A stretch of DNA of 64,000 bases from Roseococcus thiosulfatophilus (GTDB taxonomy: Bacteria; Pseudomonadota; Alphaproteobacteria; Acetobacterales; Acetobacteraceae), in contig NZ_JAFFQY010000005.1 of the NCBI RefSeq assembly GCF_017311575.1, positions 62,001-126,000 of the forward strand, read 5' to 3'. A model generated the notes under the pieces. That model had not been told where the DNA came from and did no database searches. It saw only the letters and a list, made by a program, of their open reading frames with translations. The position numbers were made by a program, and so were the translations under genes. Every line of letters begins with the position of its first letter. The first letter of the stretch is position 1. Below are positions 53,029 through 62,489 of this stretch, piece by piece.

Positions 53029-55916
53029 GCACGCTCGACGAATTGCGCGCCCTGGAGGACCAGGGCGAATTCATCCGCCGCCACATCGGCCCCACCGAGG
53101 CCGAGATCCAGCAGATGCTGGAGGTGGTCGGCTGCACCAGCCTCGAGCAGATGGTGGGCCGCACCGTCCCCGCCGGCATCCGCGGCGTGGACTTTTCCGC
53201 GCTGCCGGCCCCGGTGAACGAGGCCGCGGCCATCGCGGAGCTGCGCGCGCTGAGCGAGCGCAACATCCGCAAGCGGTCCCTGATCGGCATGGGCTATCAC
53301 GGTACGCACACGCCGCCGGTGATCTTGCGGAACATCCTGGAAAACCCGGGCTGGTACACCGCCTACACGCCCTACCAGGCGGAAATCGCCCAGGGGCGGC
53401 TGGAGGCGCTGGTCAACTTCCAGACCATGATCTGCGACCTGACGGGCCTGCCCGTGGCCGGCGCCTCGCTGCTCGACGAGGCGACGGCGGCGGCCGAGGC
53501 GGTCACGCTCGCCCACTCCGCCCACAAAGGGAAGGGCGATGTGCTGGTGGTGGCCGAGGATTGCCACCCGCAGACCATCGCCGTGCTGCGCGTGCGCGCG
53601 GAACCTGTCGGCATCAAGCTGGTCCTGGCCGCGCCCGCCAAGCTGGCCGAGGTGATCGCCGCCCAAAAGCCCTTCGCCGTCGTCACGCAATATCCCGGCA
53701 CGACCGGCGCGCTGCGTGACATCGCCCCCGAAATCCAGGCCGCGCATGAGGCCGGCGCGCTCGCCATCGTCGCCGCCGATCTGCTGGCGCTGACGCTGGT
53801 GACGCCGCCGGGCGAGATGGGCGCCGATATCGTCGTCGGTTCCTCCCAGCGCTTCGGCGTGCCGCTCGGTTATGGCGGGCCGCATGCGGGCTTCATCGCG
53901 GTGAAGGATGCGCTGAAGCGCAGCCTGCCGGGCCGGCTGGTCGGCGTCTCGGTGGATGCGGCCGGCGCGCCGGCCATGCGCCTCGCTTTGCAAACGCGCG
54001 AGCAGCATATCCGCCGCGAGAAGGCCACCTCCAACATCTGCACCGCCCAGGTGCTGCTGGCGGTCATGGCCTCGATGTATGCCGTCTGGCACGGGCCGGA
54101 GGGGCTGAAGCGCATCGCCCGCCGCGTGGCGCTCCAGGCCCGCATGCTGGCCGGTGCGGCGCGCGAGGGCGGCTTCACGCTGCGCCATGACGCCTTCTTC
54201 GACACCATCGTGGTGGAGACGGGCGCGCGCACCGAGGCGCTGATGGAGGCCGCGCTGACCGCCGGCTTCAACCTGCGCCGCGTGGGCACGGACGCCGTGG
54301 CCGTGGCGCTGGACGAGACGGTGACGCGCGCCGAACTCGCCACGCTCGCCAAGCTGCTGGGCGGCGTGGAACTGGGCGCCACCGCGGGCGGCATTCCCTC
54401 TGGCCTGCACCGCGCCAGCGCCTTCCTCACGGCCGAGGTGTTCAACACCCACCACGCCGAGCACGCCATGCTGCGCTACATGAAGCGGCTGGAGGACAAG
54501 GACGTGGCGCTGAACCGCTCCATGATCCCGCTCGGCTCCTGCACCATGAAGCTGAACGCGACGGCGGAGATGATCCCCGTCACCTTCCCGGGCTTCGCGG
54601 ACATCCATCCCTTCGCGCCGGTGGACCAGGCGCGCGGCTACCTGGCCATGATCCGGCAGCTTGAGGCCTGGCTGTGCGGCGTGACCGGCTTCGCGGCCGT
54701 GTCGCTCCAGCCCAATGCGGGCAGCCAGGGCGAATATGCGGGGCTGCTCGCCATCCGCGCCTATCACCAGGCGCGGGGCGAGGGGCACCGGAACATCTGC
54801 CTCATTCCCTCCAGCGCGCATGGCACCAACCCCGCCAGCGCGGTGATGGCGGGCATGAAGGTGGTGGTGACCGCCTGCGACCGCGACGGCAACGTGGACC
54901 TGGACGACCTGCGCGCGAAGGCGGCCCAGCACGGGCCGAACCTGGCCGCGCTGATGGTGACCTACCCCTCCACCCATGGCGTGTATGAGGAGCGGATCCG
55001 CGAAATCTGCGCCGTCATCCACGACCAGGGCGGGCAGGTCTACATGGATGGCGCCAACATGAACGCGCAGGTGGGGCTGACCTCACCGGCGGCCATCGGC
55101 GCCGATGTGTGCCATTTGAACCTGCACAAGACCTTCTGCATCCCGCATGGCGGCGGCGGGCCCGGCGTGGGGCCGATCGGCGTCGCGGCGCACCTGGCGC
55201 CCCACCTGCCCAACCACCCGCTGGTGGCCGAGGCCGGCCCCGCCACGGGCTTCGGCCCGGTCAGCGCCGCGCCCTTCGGCAGCGCCGCCATCCTGCCCAT
55301 CAGCTACGCCTATATCCGCATGATGGGCGGCGAGGGGCTGACGCGCGCGACCGAGGTCGCCATCCTCAACGCCAACTACATGGCGGCCCGGCTGCGCGAC
55401 CACTTCCCCATCCTCTACCGTGGCGGGCAGGGCATGGTGGCGCATGAGTGCATCCTGGACTGCCGCGGCTTCCAGCAGGGCGGCGGCGTGATGGTCGAGG
55501 ACATCGCCAAGCGCCTCCAGGATTACGGCTTCCACGCCCCCACCATGTCCTGGCCCGTGTCGGGCACGCTGATGGTGGAGCCGACGGAGAGCGAGACCAA
55601 GGCGGAACTGGACCGCTTCATCGAGGCCATGATCGCCATCCGCGCCGAAATCCGCGCGGTGGAGCAGGGCCGGATGGACCGGGCCGACAACCCGCTGAAG
55701 AACGCCCCCCACACGGCGGCGGAGGTGATGGCCACCAGCTGGACCCACCCCTACTCGCGCGAACAGGCCGCCTTCCCGCTGCCCTGGGTGCGCGCCGCCA
55801 AGTACTGGCCGCCGGTGAAGCGGGTGGACAATGTCTATGGCGACCGCAACCTGGTCTGCACCTGCGCGCCGCTGGAGGAATATGCCGCCACGGTGACGCT
55901 CCAGGCGGCGGAGTAG
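53025..55916 (+). CDS. gcvP: Glycine dehydrogenase (decarboxylating), P protein
   Basis: PLP-dependent decarboxylase of the glycine cleavage system, 963 residues, the full-length fused form rather than split GcvPA/Gcv[17 protein letters not shown] opens the N-half and [13 protein letters not shown]-like [11 protein letters not shown] follows. The PLP Lys is K702 in [18 protein letters not shown]. The lpd gene is not in the window, as is usual. Confidence 0.98.
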   Translation: MSTLDELRALEDQGEFIRRHIGPTEAEIQQMLEVVGCTSLEQMVGRTVPAGIRGVDFSALPAPVNEAAAIAELRALSERNIRKRSLIGMGYHGTHTPPVILRNILENPGWYTAYTPYQAEIAQGRLEALVNFQTMICDLTGLPVAGASLLDEATAAAEAVTLAHSAHKGKGDVLVVAEDCHPQTIAVLRVRAEPVGIKLVLAAPAKLAEVIAAQKPFAVVTQYPGTTGALRDIAPEIQAAHEAGALAIVAADLLALTLVTPPGEMGADIVVGSSQRFGVPLGYGGPHAGFIAVKDALKRSLPGRLVGVSVDAAGAPAMRLALQTREQHIRREKATSNICTAQVLLAVMASMYAVWHGPEGLKRIARRVALQARMLAGAAREGGFTLRHDAFFDTIVVETGARTEALMEAALTAGFNLRRVGTDAVAVALDETVTRAELATLAKLLGGVELGATAGGIPSGLHRASAFLTAEVFNTHHAEHAMLRYMKRLEDKDVALNRSMIPLGSCTMKLNATAEMIPVTFPGFADIHPFAPVDQARGYLAMIRQLEAWLCGVTGFAAVSLQPNAGSQGEYAGLLAIRAYHQARGEGHRNICLIPSSAHGTNPASAVMAGMKVVVTACDRDGNVDLDDLRAKAAQHGPNLAALMVTYPSTHGVYEERIREICAVIHDQGGQVYMDGANMNAQVGLTSPAAIGADVCHLNLHKTFCIPHGGGGPGVGPIGVAAHLAPHLPNHPLVAEAGPATGFGPVSAAPFGSAAILPISYAYIRMMGGEGLTRATEVAILNANYMAARLRDHFPILYRGGQGMVAHECILDCRGFQQGGGVMVEDIAKRLQDYGFHAPTMSWPVSGTLMVEPTESETKAELDRFIEAMIAIRAEIRAVEQGRMDRADNPLKNAPHTAAEVMATSWTHPYSREQAAFPLPWVRAAKYWPPVKRVDNVYGDRNLVCTCAPLEEYAATVTLQAAE

Positions 55917-55949
55917 CAAGTGGGGGCGGGAGGCGCTATCTCCTGCCCC

Positions 55950-57356
55950 ATGCGCTACATCTCCACCCGAGGCGAAGCCGCCCCCCGCGGCTTCGAGGAT
56001 GTCCTGCTCGCCGGCCTGGCCGAGGATGGCGGGCTGTTCGTGCCCGAGACCTGGCCGACGCCGACGCCGGCCGAATGGCACGCCCTGCGCGGCCTGCCCT
56101 TCGCGGAGCTGTCGGCCCGCATCCTCCATCGCTTCACGGGCGATGCGCTGGGCTTCGACGAACTGCACGCCCTGACGCGCGACGCCTATGCCAGCTTCCG
56201 CCACCCGGCCGTGGTGCCGCTGGTGCAGCTGGGTCCCCGCGACTTCGCGCTGGAGCTGTTCCACGGCCCGACGCTCGCCTTCAAGGATGTGGCGCTGCAA
56301 TTGCTGGGCCGCCTCTTCGACCATGTGCTGGCGAAGCGCGGCGAGCGCATCACCATCGTGGGCGCCACCAGCGGCGACACGGGATCGGCCGCCATCGAGG
56401 CCTGCCGCGACCGCGCCTCGGTGGACATCGTCATCCTCCACCCCGAGGGCCGCACCAGCGAGGTGCAGCGCCGGCAGATGACGACCGTCATGTCCCCCAA
56501 CGTGGCGAACCTCGCCATCCAGGGGTCGTTCGACGATTGCCAGGACATGGTGAAGGCCATGTTCGTGGACGCGCCCTTCCGCACCGAGATGCGGCTGGCG
56601 GCGGTGAATTCCATCAACTGGGCGCGCATCGCGGCGCAGATTCCCTATTACGTCGCATCGGCACTCGCGCTTGGCGCGCCGGAGCGCGAGGTGGCCGTCT
56701 CCGTCCCCACCGGCAATTTCGGCAATGTGCTGGCGGCCTGGGCGGCGAAGCGCATGGGCCTGCCCATCAGCCACTTCATCGTGGCGTCCAACCGCAACGA
56801 CATCCTCACGCGCTTCCTCACGGCCAATGACATGTCGGCGCGGCCGGTGGAGCCCTCGCTCTCGCCCTCGATGGACATCCAGGTCAGCTCCAATTTCGAG
56901 CGCCTGCTGTTCGAGCTGCTGGGCCGCGACCCGCGCGCCACCGCCCGCATGATGCAGGATTTCCGCGCCACTGGCCGCATGCCCGTGCCCGACGCCGCCT
57001 GGCGCCAGGCCAGCGCCGCCTTCACCGGCTTCGCGCTGTCGGACGAGGACACGCTGGCCGAAATCCGCCACTGGCACGCGGCGGCGGACTATCTGGCGGA
57101 CCCGCACACGGCCATCGGCCTCGCCGCCGCCCGCGCCCATGCGCCGGCGGATGCCTCCATCCCCGTCATTACCGCCGCCACAGCGCATCCCGCGAAGTTC
57201 CCCGACGCGGTGCAGCAGGCCACGGGCTTCCGCCCGCCCTTGCCGCCGGCGCTCGCTGATCTCTATGACCGGCCGGAGCGTTTCTCGGTGCTGCCCAATG
57301 ACCTCGCCGCCGCCCAGGGCTTCGTGCGCGCGCACGCCCTCCGCAACGCGGCGTGA
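55950..57356 (+). CDS. thrC: Threonine synthase
   Basis: PLP enzyme converting phosphohomoserine to threonine, 468 residues, the longer proteobacterial/yeast type. MRYISTRGEAAPRGFEDVLLAGL opens it, K112 in HGPTLAFKDVALQ binds PLP, and ATSGDTGSAA and SVPTGNFGNVLA bind the phosphates. ATG 55950 fits the family start; GTG 55920 has the better SD (GGAG six bases upstream) and would add ten residues. It follows gcvP closely. Glycine/serine and threonine metabolism are thus adjacent. Confidence 0.95.
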   Translation: MRYISTRGEAAPRGFEDVLLAGLAEDGGLFVPETWPTPTPAEWHALRGLPFAELSARILHRFTGDALGFDELHALTRDAYASFRHPAVVPLVQLGPRDFALELFHGPTLAFKDVALQLLGRLFDHVLAKRGERITIVGATSGDTGSAAIEACRDRASVDIVILHPEGRTSEVQRRQMTTVMSPNVANLAIQGSFDDCQDMVKAMFVDAPFRTEMRLAAVNSINWARIAAQIPYYVASALALGAPEREVAVSVPTGNFGNVLAAWAAKRMGLPISHFIVASNRNDILTRFLTANDMSARPVEPSLSPSMDIQVSSNFERLLFELLGRDPRATARMMQDFRATGRMPVPDAAWRQASAAFTGFALSDEDTLAEIRHWHAAADYLADPHTAIGLAAARAHAPADASIPVITAATAHPAKFPDAVQQATGFRPPLPPALADLYDRPERFSVLPNDLAAAQGFVRAHALRNAA

Positions 57357-57373
57357 AGGACCACATACACCCC

Positions 57374-58639
57374 ATGTCCGAATCCCTCCGCCTCACCACC
57401 CTGCCTTCGGGCCTCGTCGTCGTCACCGACCACATGCCGCGCGTCGAGACCGTCTCCATCGGCGCCTATGTCCATGCCGGCACGCGGCATGAGAGCGCGC
57501 CGGAGAACGGCGCCTCCCACTTCCTCGAACACATGGCCTTCAAGGGCACGGCGCGCCGCGACGCGGCCGCCATCGCGCGCGAGATCGAGAATGTCGGCGG
57601 CCACATCAACGCCTACACGGCGCGCGAGCAGACCGCCTATTACTGCAAGGTGCTGAAGGAAGATCTGGGCCTCGCCGCCGACATCATTGGCGACATCCTC
57701 TGCCACTCCACCCTGACGCCCGAGGAGCTGGAGCGCGAACGCGGCGTCATCCTGCAGGAGATCGGCCAGGCGAACGACACGCCGGACGACATCATCTTCG
57801 ACCATTTCCAGCACGCCTGCTTCCCCGAGCAGCCCATGGGCCGGCCCACGCTCGGCACCGAGCAGACCATCGAGACCATGAAGCGCGAGGCACTGACCGG
57901 CTACATGGCGCGCCACTACGGCCCGTCGCGCACCGTGGTGGCCGCGGCCGGCGCCGTCTCGCACGAGGCGGTGCTGGAACTGGTGCAGGCGCATTTCGCG
58001 GACCTGCCCCAGGTGGCGCCCCCGACCCCCGAGGCCGCGCGCTACCTGGGCGGCGAATTCCGCGAGGAGCGCGACCTCGACCAGGTGCACCTGGTGCTGG
58101 GCTTCCCCTCCGCCCACTACACGGACCGCGACCACTACCCGGTGCTGCTGCTCTCCACCCTGCTGGGCGGCGGCATGTCCTCGCGCCTGTTCCAGGAAAT
58201 CCGGGAGCGGCGGGGGCTCGTCTATTCCATCTACTCCTTCGCGCACCCCTACCAGGACAGCGGCATCTTCGCCCTCTACGCCGGCACGGGCGAGGAGCAG
58301 GCGGCGGAACTGGTGCCCGTGGCCGTCGAGGAACTCCGCCGCGTCCAGCTCGACGTGACGCAGGAGGAGCTGGACCGCGCCAAGGCGCAGCTTCGCGCCT
58401 CGCTGCTCATGTCGCTGGAATCCACCGGCAGCCGCTGCGAGCAGATCGCGCGGCACATCCAGATCCATGGCCGCGTCATCCCCATCGAGGAAACCAAGGC
58501 CCGCATCGCCGCCGTGACGGTCGAGGACATCCAGCGCGCCGCGCACCGCCTCTTCCGCGCGCGGCCCACACTGGCGACCATGGGCCCCATCGGCCGCGTG
58601 CCGGGGCTGGCCCAGATCGCGGAGAAGCTGGCGGCATGA
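57374..58639 (+). CDS. M16 family zinc peptidase (processing-peptidase-like)
   Basis: Peptidase of 421 residues resembling mitochondrial processing peptidase beta and bacterial M16B proteins. The inverted zinc motif HxxEH is H49-F-L-E52-H53 and the distal Glu lies in NAYTAREQTAYYCKVL. A second, non-catalytic half begins near LVLGFPSAHYTDRD. ATG 57374 fits the family start; GTG 57353 overlaps the thrC stop in GTGA and would add seven residues. It is coupled to pmbA. The substrate is unknown. Confidence 0.93.
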   Translation: MSESLRLTTLPSGLVVVTDHMPRVETVSIGAYVHAGTRHESAPENGASHFLEHMAFKGTARRDAAAIAREIENVGGHINAYTAREQTAYYCKVLKEDLGLAADIIGDILCHSTLTPEELERERGVILQEIGQANDTPDDIIFDHFQHACFPEQPMGRPTLGTEQTIETMKREALTGYMARHYGPSRTVVAAAGAVSHEAVLELVQAHFADLPQVAPPTPEAARYLGGEFREERDLDQVHLVLGFPSAHYTDRDHYPVLLLSTLLGGGMSSRLFQEIRERRGLVYSIYSFAHPYQDSGIFALYAGTGEEQAAELVPVAVEELRRVQLDVTQEELDRAKAQLRASLLMSLESTGSRCEQIARHIQIHGRVIPIEETKARIAAVTVEDIQRAAHRLFRARPTLATMGPIGRVPGLAQIAEKLAA

Positions 58640-59961
58640 ACAGCCAGGACCTGTTGGGCGCGCTGCTCGACGCCGCGAAGCGCGCGGGCGCCGACCAGGC
58701 CGATGCGCTGCTGGTGCGCTCGGCCTCGCTGGCCGTGCAGCGGCGCCTGGGCGAGATCGAGCAGCTGGAGCGCAGCGAGGGCGTGGACCTCGGGCTGCGC
58801 GTCTTCGTGGGCCAGCGCGTCGCCATCGTCAGCGCCACCGAGGCACGCCCTGGAGGTTTCGCCGCCCTGGCCGAACGCGCCGTCGCCATGGCGCGGATCG
58901 TGCCCGAGGACCGCTTCGCGCAAATCCTGGACGCGCCGGCCCCCAGCATGGCCGCGCTCGACCTCGATGACGGCGAGGCGCCCGAGGCCGAGGCGCTGCT
59001 GGCCCGCGCCGCGCTCGCCGAGGAAGCGGCGCTCGCCGTGAAGGGCGTGACCAACAGCGAGGGTGCCTCCGCCGGCTGGTCGCGCGGCACGCGCAGCCTC
59101 GCCACCTCGCGCGGCTTCTTCGGTGAGTATGGGCGCGGTTCGCACAGCGTCTCCGCCACCGCCCTGGCCGGCGAGGGCACCGGCATGCAGCGCGACTATG
59201 ACTATGCCAGCGCCGTCTACCTCTCCGAACTGGAGGACGCCGCCGCCATCGGCCGCCGTGCCGGCGAACAGGCGGTGGCGCGGCTGAACCCCACGCGGCC
59301 CAAATCCGCCGTGCTGCCGGTGGTCTATCACCCGCGCGTCGCGTCCTCGCTGCTGGGGCATCTGGTGGGCGCGATCAATGGCGCCTCCATCGCGCGCGGC
59401 ACCTCCTTCCTGAAGGATGCCATGGGCACGCAGATCCTGCCGCGCGGGATGAACGTGGTGGATGACCCGCTGCGCCCGCGCGGCCCCCGCTCCCGCCCCT
59501 TCGACGGCGAGGGCCAGGCGGGCCAGCGCCGCGCCCTGGTCGAGGATGGCGTGCTCACCACCTGGCTGCTGGACAGCCGGAGTGCCGCGCAGCTCGGCCT
59601 CGCCTCCACCGGCCATGCGGCGCGCGGCACGGGCGGGCCGCCCTCGCCCTCGCCCACCAATCTCTGGCTGGAGGCGGGCCACCTCTCGCCCGCCGCGCTG
59701 ACGGCGGACATCAAGCTGGGTCTCTACGTCACCGAGCTCATCGGCATGGGGGTGAATGGCCTGACGGGCGATTACTCGCGCGGGGCCGCCGGCTTCATGA
59801 TCCGCGACGGGCAACTGGCCGAGCCGGTGGGCGAGATCACCATCGCGGGCAAGCTGCCTGAGATGTTCCGCGCGCTCACCGCCGCCGATGACCTGGAATT
59901 CAAGCGCGGCACCGATGCGCCGACGCTGCGCGTGGATGGGATGACGCTGGCGGGGGCGTAA
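58636..59961 (+). CDS. pmbA: TldD/PmbA family protein (PmbA/TldE type)
   Basis: A 441-residue protein of the TldD/TldE metalloprotease pair, known for maturing microcin B17 and removing CcdA. It lacks the zinc-binding HExxxH of TldD, so it is the PmbA/TldE partner. SEGVDLGLRVFVGQRVAIVSAT, GTSFLKDAMG and GLTGDYSRGAAGFMI are typical. ATGA overlaps the M16 gene, which hints at a shared peptide-processing role. tldD itself is not in the window. Confidence 0.93.
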   Translation: MNSQDLLGALLDAAKRAGADQADALLVRSASLAVQRRLGEIEQLERSEGVDLGLRVFVGQRVAIVSATEARPGGFAALAERAVAMARIVPEDRFAQILDAPAPSMAALDLDDGEAPEAEALLARAALAEEAALAVKGVTNSEGASAGWSRGTRSLATSRGFFGEYGRGSHSVSATALAGEGTGMQRDYDYASAVYLSELEDAAAIGRRAGEQAVARLNPTRPKSAVLPVVYHPRVASSLLGHLVGAINGASIARGTSFLKDAMGTQILPRGMNVVDDPLRPRGPRSRPFDGEGQAGQRRALVEDGVLTTWLLDSRSAAQLGLASTGHAARGTGGPPSPSPTNLWLEAGHLSPAALTADIKLGLYVTELIGMGVNGLTGDYSRGAAGFMIRDGQLAEPVGEITIAGKLPEMFRALTAADDLEFKRGTDAPTLRVDGMTLAGA

Positions 59962-59969
59962 ACGCGCGC

Positions 59970-60824
59970 CTACCCCTTCCGCGCCACCAGCAGACGATAC
60001 CGCACGAAGCCCTCCGTCTGGAGGGTTTCCAGCATGATCCCGCCGATCTCCGCCTCCGCGCGCACGCCGAAGCCCAGCGCGCGCCGCAGCCGCGGGCGCC
60101 AGGCCTTCAGCTCACGCAGGCGGGGTTCCGCCTGGTCCCTGCTGCGCACCCGCAGCAGCGGCGAGAGGTCGCGCTCTTCCACCAGCGTCAGCCCCGCCTC
60201 CTCCATGGCCCGCACCCAGCCCGCGCGTGTGGGCGCCACCGGGCAGCGCCAGTAGCGGCGGAACAGGGCGAAGCGGCGCGCGGCCTCGGGCGGCATGGCC
60301 TCCTCCGGCATGTCGTCCACCATGACCAGGTGCCCGCCCGGCGCCAGCACCGAGGCCAGCACGGCGATGGTCGCCGCGGGTGCCGCGGAATGGATCAGGC
60401 TCTCGATGCCGATGATCAGGTCGAAGGGCCCGGGCGGCGGCATGTCATAGGATTGCACGCGGATGCGCGCCTGGTCGGCCAGCCCCGCCGCCGCCAGGGC
60501 CGCACCGCCGCGCTGGCGCTGCGCCTCGGACAGGGTCAGCCCCGTCCAGTCCCCGCCCAGGCGCGGTGCCAGGTCCAGCATGGTCGCGCCATAGCCGCAG
60601 CCGGCATCGAGCACGCGCGGCGCCTCGGGCAGCGCCACCCCCTCCAGCATCAACCGGTGCAGCACATAGGGCGAGGGCGCACCGCCGTCCGGGTCGGTCA
60701 GGGCGCGGTGGATGGGGTGGGCGGCCTCGCCCTCCGCGCGGCGCTCCTCGAAGAAGGACAGCCCGTCCAACCAACGATAGTAACGGGCAACCCTGCGGGC
60801 CTGGCGTGTGGCAAGCGATGACAT
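59970..60824 (-). CDS. SAM-dependent methyltransferase
   Basis: Class I methyltransferase of 284 residues. Motif I is VLDAGCGYGATML, followed by WTGLTLSEAQRQRG (a cyclopropane/ubiquinone-type pattern), GPFDLIIGIESLIH and LAPGGHLVMVDDMPEE. The N-terminus is basic (RQARRVARYYRWLDGL). It lies 19 bp after flhG in the same direction; it might modify a flagellar or envelope lipid target, but nothing in the sequence shows which. Confidence 0.88.
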   Translation of the reverse strand: MSSLATRQARRVARYYRWLDGLSFFEERRAEGEAAHPIHRALTDPDGGAPSPYVLHRLMLEGVALPEAPRVLDAGCGYGATMLDLAPRLGGDWTGLTLSEAQRQRGGAALAAAGLADQARIRVQSYDMPPPGPFDLIIGIESLIHSAAPAATIAVLASVLAPGGHLVMVDDMPEEAMPPEAARRFALFRRYWRCPVAPTRAGWVRAMEEAGLTLVEERDLSPLLRVRSRDQAEPRLRELKAWRPRLRRALGFGVRAEAEIGGIMLETLQTEGFVRYRLLVARKG

Positions 60825-60843
60825 CGCAAGGTGAGATGGGGTG

Positions 60844-61590
60844 TCACGCGGCCTTTCCGAGGGGGGTGGCCCGCAACGCCGCCGCCAAGATCCGCAAATC
60901 CCGGGCGGCGGGGCTGGCCGGGTGGCGCGTCAGCAGCGGGGCCTGGGCGCGGATGGCGGCCGGCACCTTGGCGTCGCGCCGCACATGGCCCAGCAGCTTC
61001 ACCCCCTGGCCCAGGAAATGCCGGCAGGCCTGGTCCAGCGCGCCATGCACCCGCGCGGCCTGGGCCGGGCCCTGCACCATGTTGGCGACCAGCGCGGCCT
61101 GGCCCCCGCCATCCGTCCGGTGCAGTTTCAGCACGGCATAGGCGTCGGTCAGGGAGGTGGGTTCCTCGGTGACGACGACCAGCAAAAGGTCCGCCGCGGC
61201 GGCCAGGCGGCGCTGCGCGAGGGAGAGGCCGGCGCCGAGGTCCAGCACCACCTCCTCCACTGGCAGGGCGCGCAGCAGGGCCACCATGCGGTCCAGCCCC
61301 TCGGCCCCCAGCGAAGCCAGCCCCGCGGCGCCCGACCGGCCCGGCAGCAGGGCGAAGCCGGCGGGGTGCGGCGTCAGCGCCTGTTCCGCCGTGCAGGCGC
61401 CGGTCAGCACATGGCCGAGGTCCCGCGCCGGCGTCACGCCCAGCTGCACATCCACATTGGCGAGCCCGAGATCGCCATCCACCAGCGCCGTGCGCGCACC
61501 CCCCTCCGCCAGCGCCTGGGCGAGGCCGATGGCGAGGCAGGTCTTCCCCACACCCCCCTTGCCGGAGGCGATGACCGTCAGTCGCGTCAT
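60844..61590 (-). CDS. flhG: MinD/ParA-like flagellar number regulator
   Basis: ATPase of the FlhG/FleN group that sets flagellar number and place with FlhF; 248 residues. The deviant Walker A is KGGVGKT (residues 11-17), TALVDGDLGLANVDVQLG is the MinD-type motif, and EEVVLDLGAGLS is Walker B. A C-terminal amphipathic tail (ARDLRILAAALRAT) is short. ATG 61590 overlaps the flhF stop. The two longer in-frame codons upstream lie in flhF. Confidence 0.93.
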   Translation of the reverse strand: MTRLTVIASGKGGVGKTCLAIGLAQALAEGGARTALVDGDLGLANVDVQLGVTPARDLGHVLTGACTAEQALTPHPAGFALLPGRSGAAGLASLGAEGLDRMVALLRALPVEEVVLDLGAGLSLAQRRLAAAADLLLVVVTEEPTSLTDAYAVLKLHRTDGGGQAALVANMVQGPAQAARVHGALDQACRHFLGQGVKLLGHVRRDAKVPAAIRAQAPLLTRHPASPAARDLRILAAALRATPLGKAA

Positions 61591-62486
61591 GGCGCGCACT
61601 CCAGGGGTGTGCCGGGGGCGGCGCTGAGGCGCGCGGCCAGCCATTCGGCGGAAAGAGGGTGCAGGCCGCGCGCCACCTGCGGGCCGATGCCGGCCTCGGT
61701 CAGCGCCAGGCCCGCGGCGGCGGCGGCCAGCACGCCGCCCAGGCGCCGCGCGCTGTCGAGGCGCGTGGCGATCATGTGCCGCGCGCCCAGCAGGTGGAAG
61801 GCGCGGGCCAGGTCGGCGCTTTCCTCGGCGTCCAGCCCGCCGGGCAGCACCAGCACGGGCGTCGCGCCCGCGGCCTCGATGAGGCGGTGCAGGCGTTCGG
61901 CCTGGGAAGCGTCGAAGGGGTCGCAGCCGAAGCCGTCCAGGAAGGCGGGCTGGCCGGGTTCGCGCCGCTGCACGGATTTGGCCAGCACCTCGGGCTGGGC
62001 GGCGACGGCCAGCGTCAACCGCAGCAGCCGCGTGAAGGCGGCGAGCTGTTCCACGGCACCCGCCCGCGCGCCATCGGCCGTCACCACCAGCGGGGTCTGC
62101 CCGGCCATGGTGGCGCGCGCGGCGAGCTTCGCGCAGGTCAGCGTCTTGCCCGCGCCGGGCGGGCCCACTAGCAGCAGCGGCCGCTCCAGCGGTAGCGGCG
62201 CGAAGGCGAGATGCGCGGCCAGCGCCGGCGCCAGCCGCCCCTGGCCCAGCCGCATGGCCAGCGGCGCGGGCAGGTTGTGCCGCGCGAGCGCGGGTGGAAG
62301 GTCCAGCGGCGCGGCCGCGCCCTCGGGCGGGATCAGCAGCGGTTCCGCCACGTCGAGCGCGGCCGTCACCTCCACCCCCCCGCCCACGCGCCGGGTGTCG
62401 AGGATGATGGCCTCCTCCCCCAGCGCGTCACGCGCGGCGGCCAGCGCCAGCGAGGCATTGCGGCCATGGAAGACGCGCAGCTGCAT
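61587..62486 (-). CDS. flhF: Flagellar SRP-like GTPase FlhF
   Basis: SRP-type GTPase that marks the site of flagellum assembly, 299 residues, short for FlhF (the B domain is brief). MQLRVFHGRNASLALAAARDALGEEAIILDTRRV is split here as the opening FHGRNASLALAAARD and IILDTRRV. The G1 loop is GPPGAGKT (108-115), and TADGARAGAVEQL and TRLDSARRLGG (G4) follow. The expected DTAGR of G3 reads LDGFGCDP, so hydrolysis may be altered. It sits between flhA and flhG. Confidence 0.92.
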   Translation of the reverse strand: MQLRVFHGRNASLALAAARDALGEEAIILDTRRVGGGVEVTAALDVAEPLLIPPEGAAAPLDLPPALARHNLPAPLAMRLGQGRLAPALAAHLAFAPLPLERPLLLVGPPGAGKTLTCAKLAARATMAGQTPLVVTADGARAGAVEQLAAFTRLLRLTLAVAAQPEVLAKSVQRREPGQPAFLDGFGCDPFDASQAERLHRLIEAAGATPVLVLPGGLDAEESADLARAFHLLGARHMIATRLDSARRLGGVLAAAAAGLALTEAGIGPQVARGLHPLSAEWLAARLSAAPGTPLECAP

Positions 62487-62489
62487 GGA

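Noticed and set aside
52998-57335. Long minus-strand frames opposite gcvP and thrC
   Set aside because: Antisense shadows of two clearly identified enzymes.
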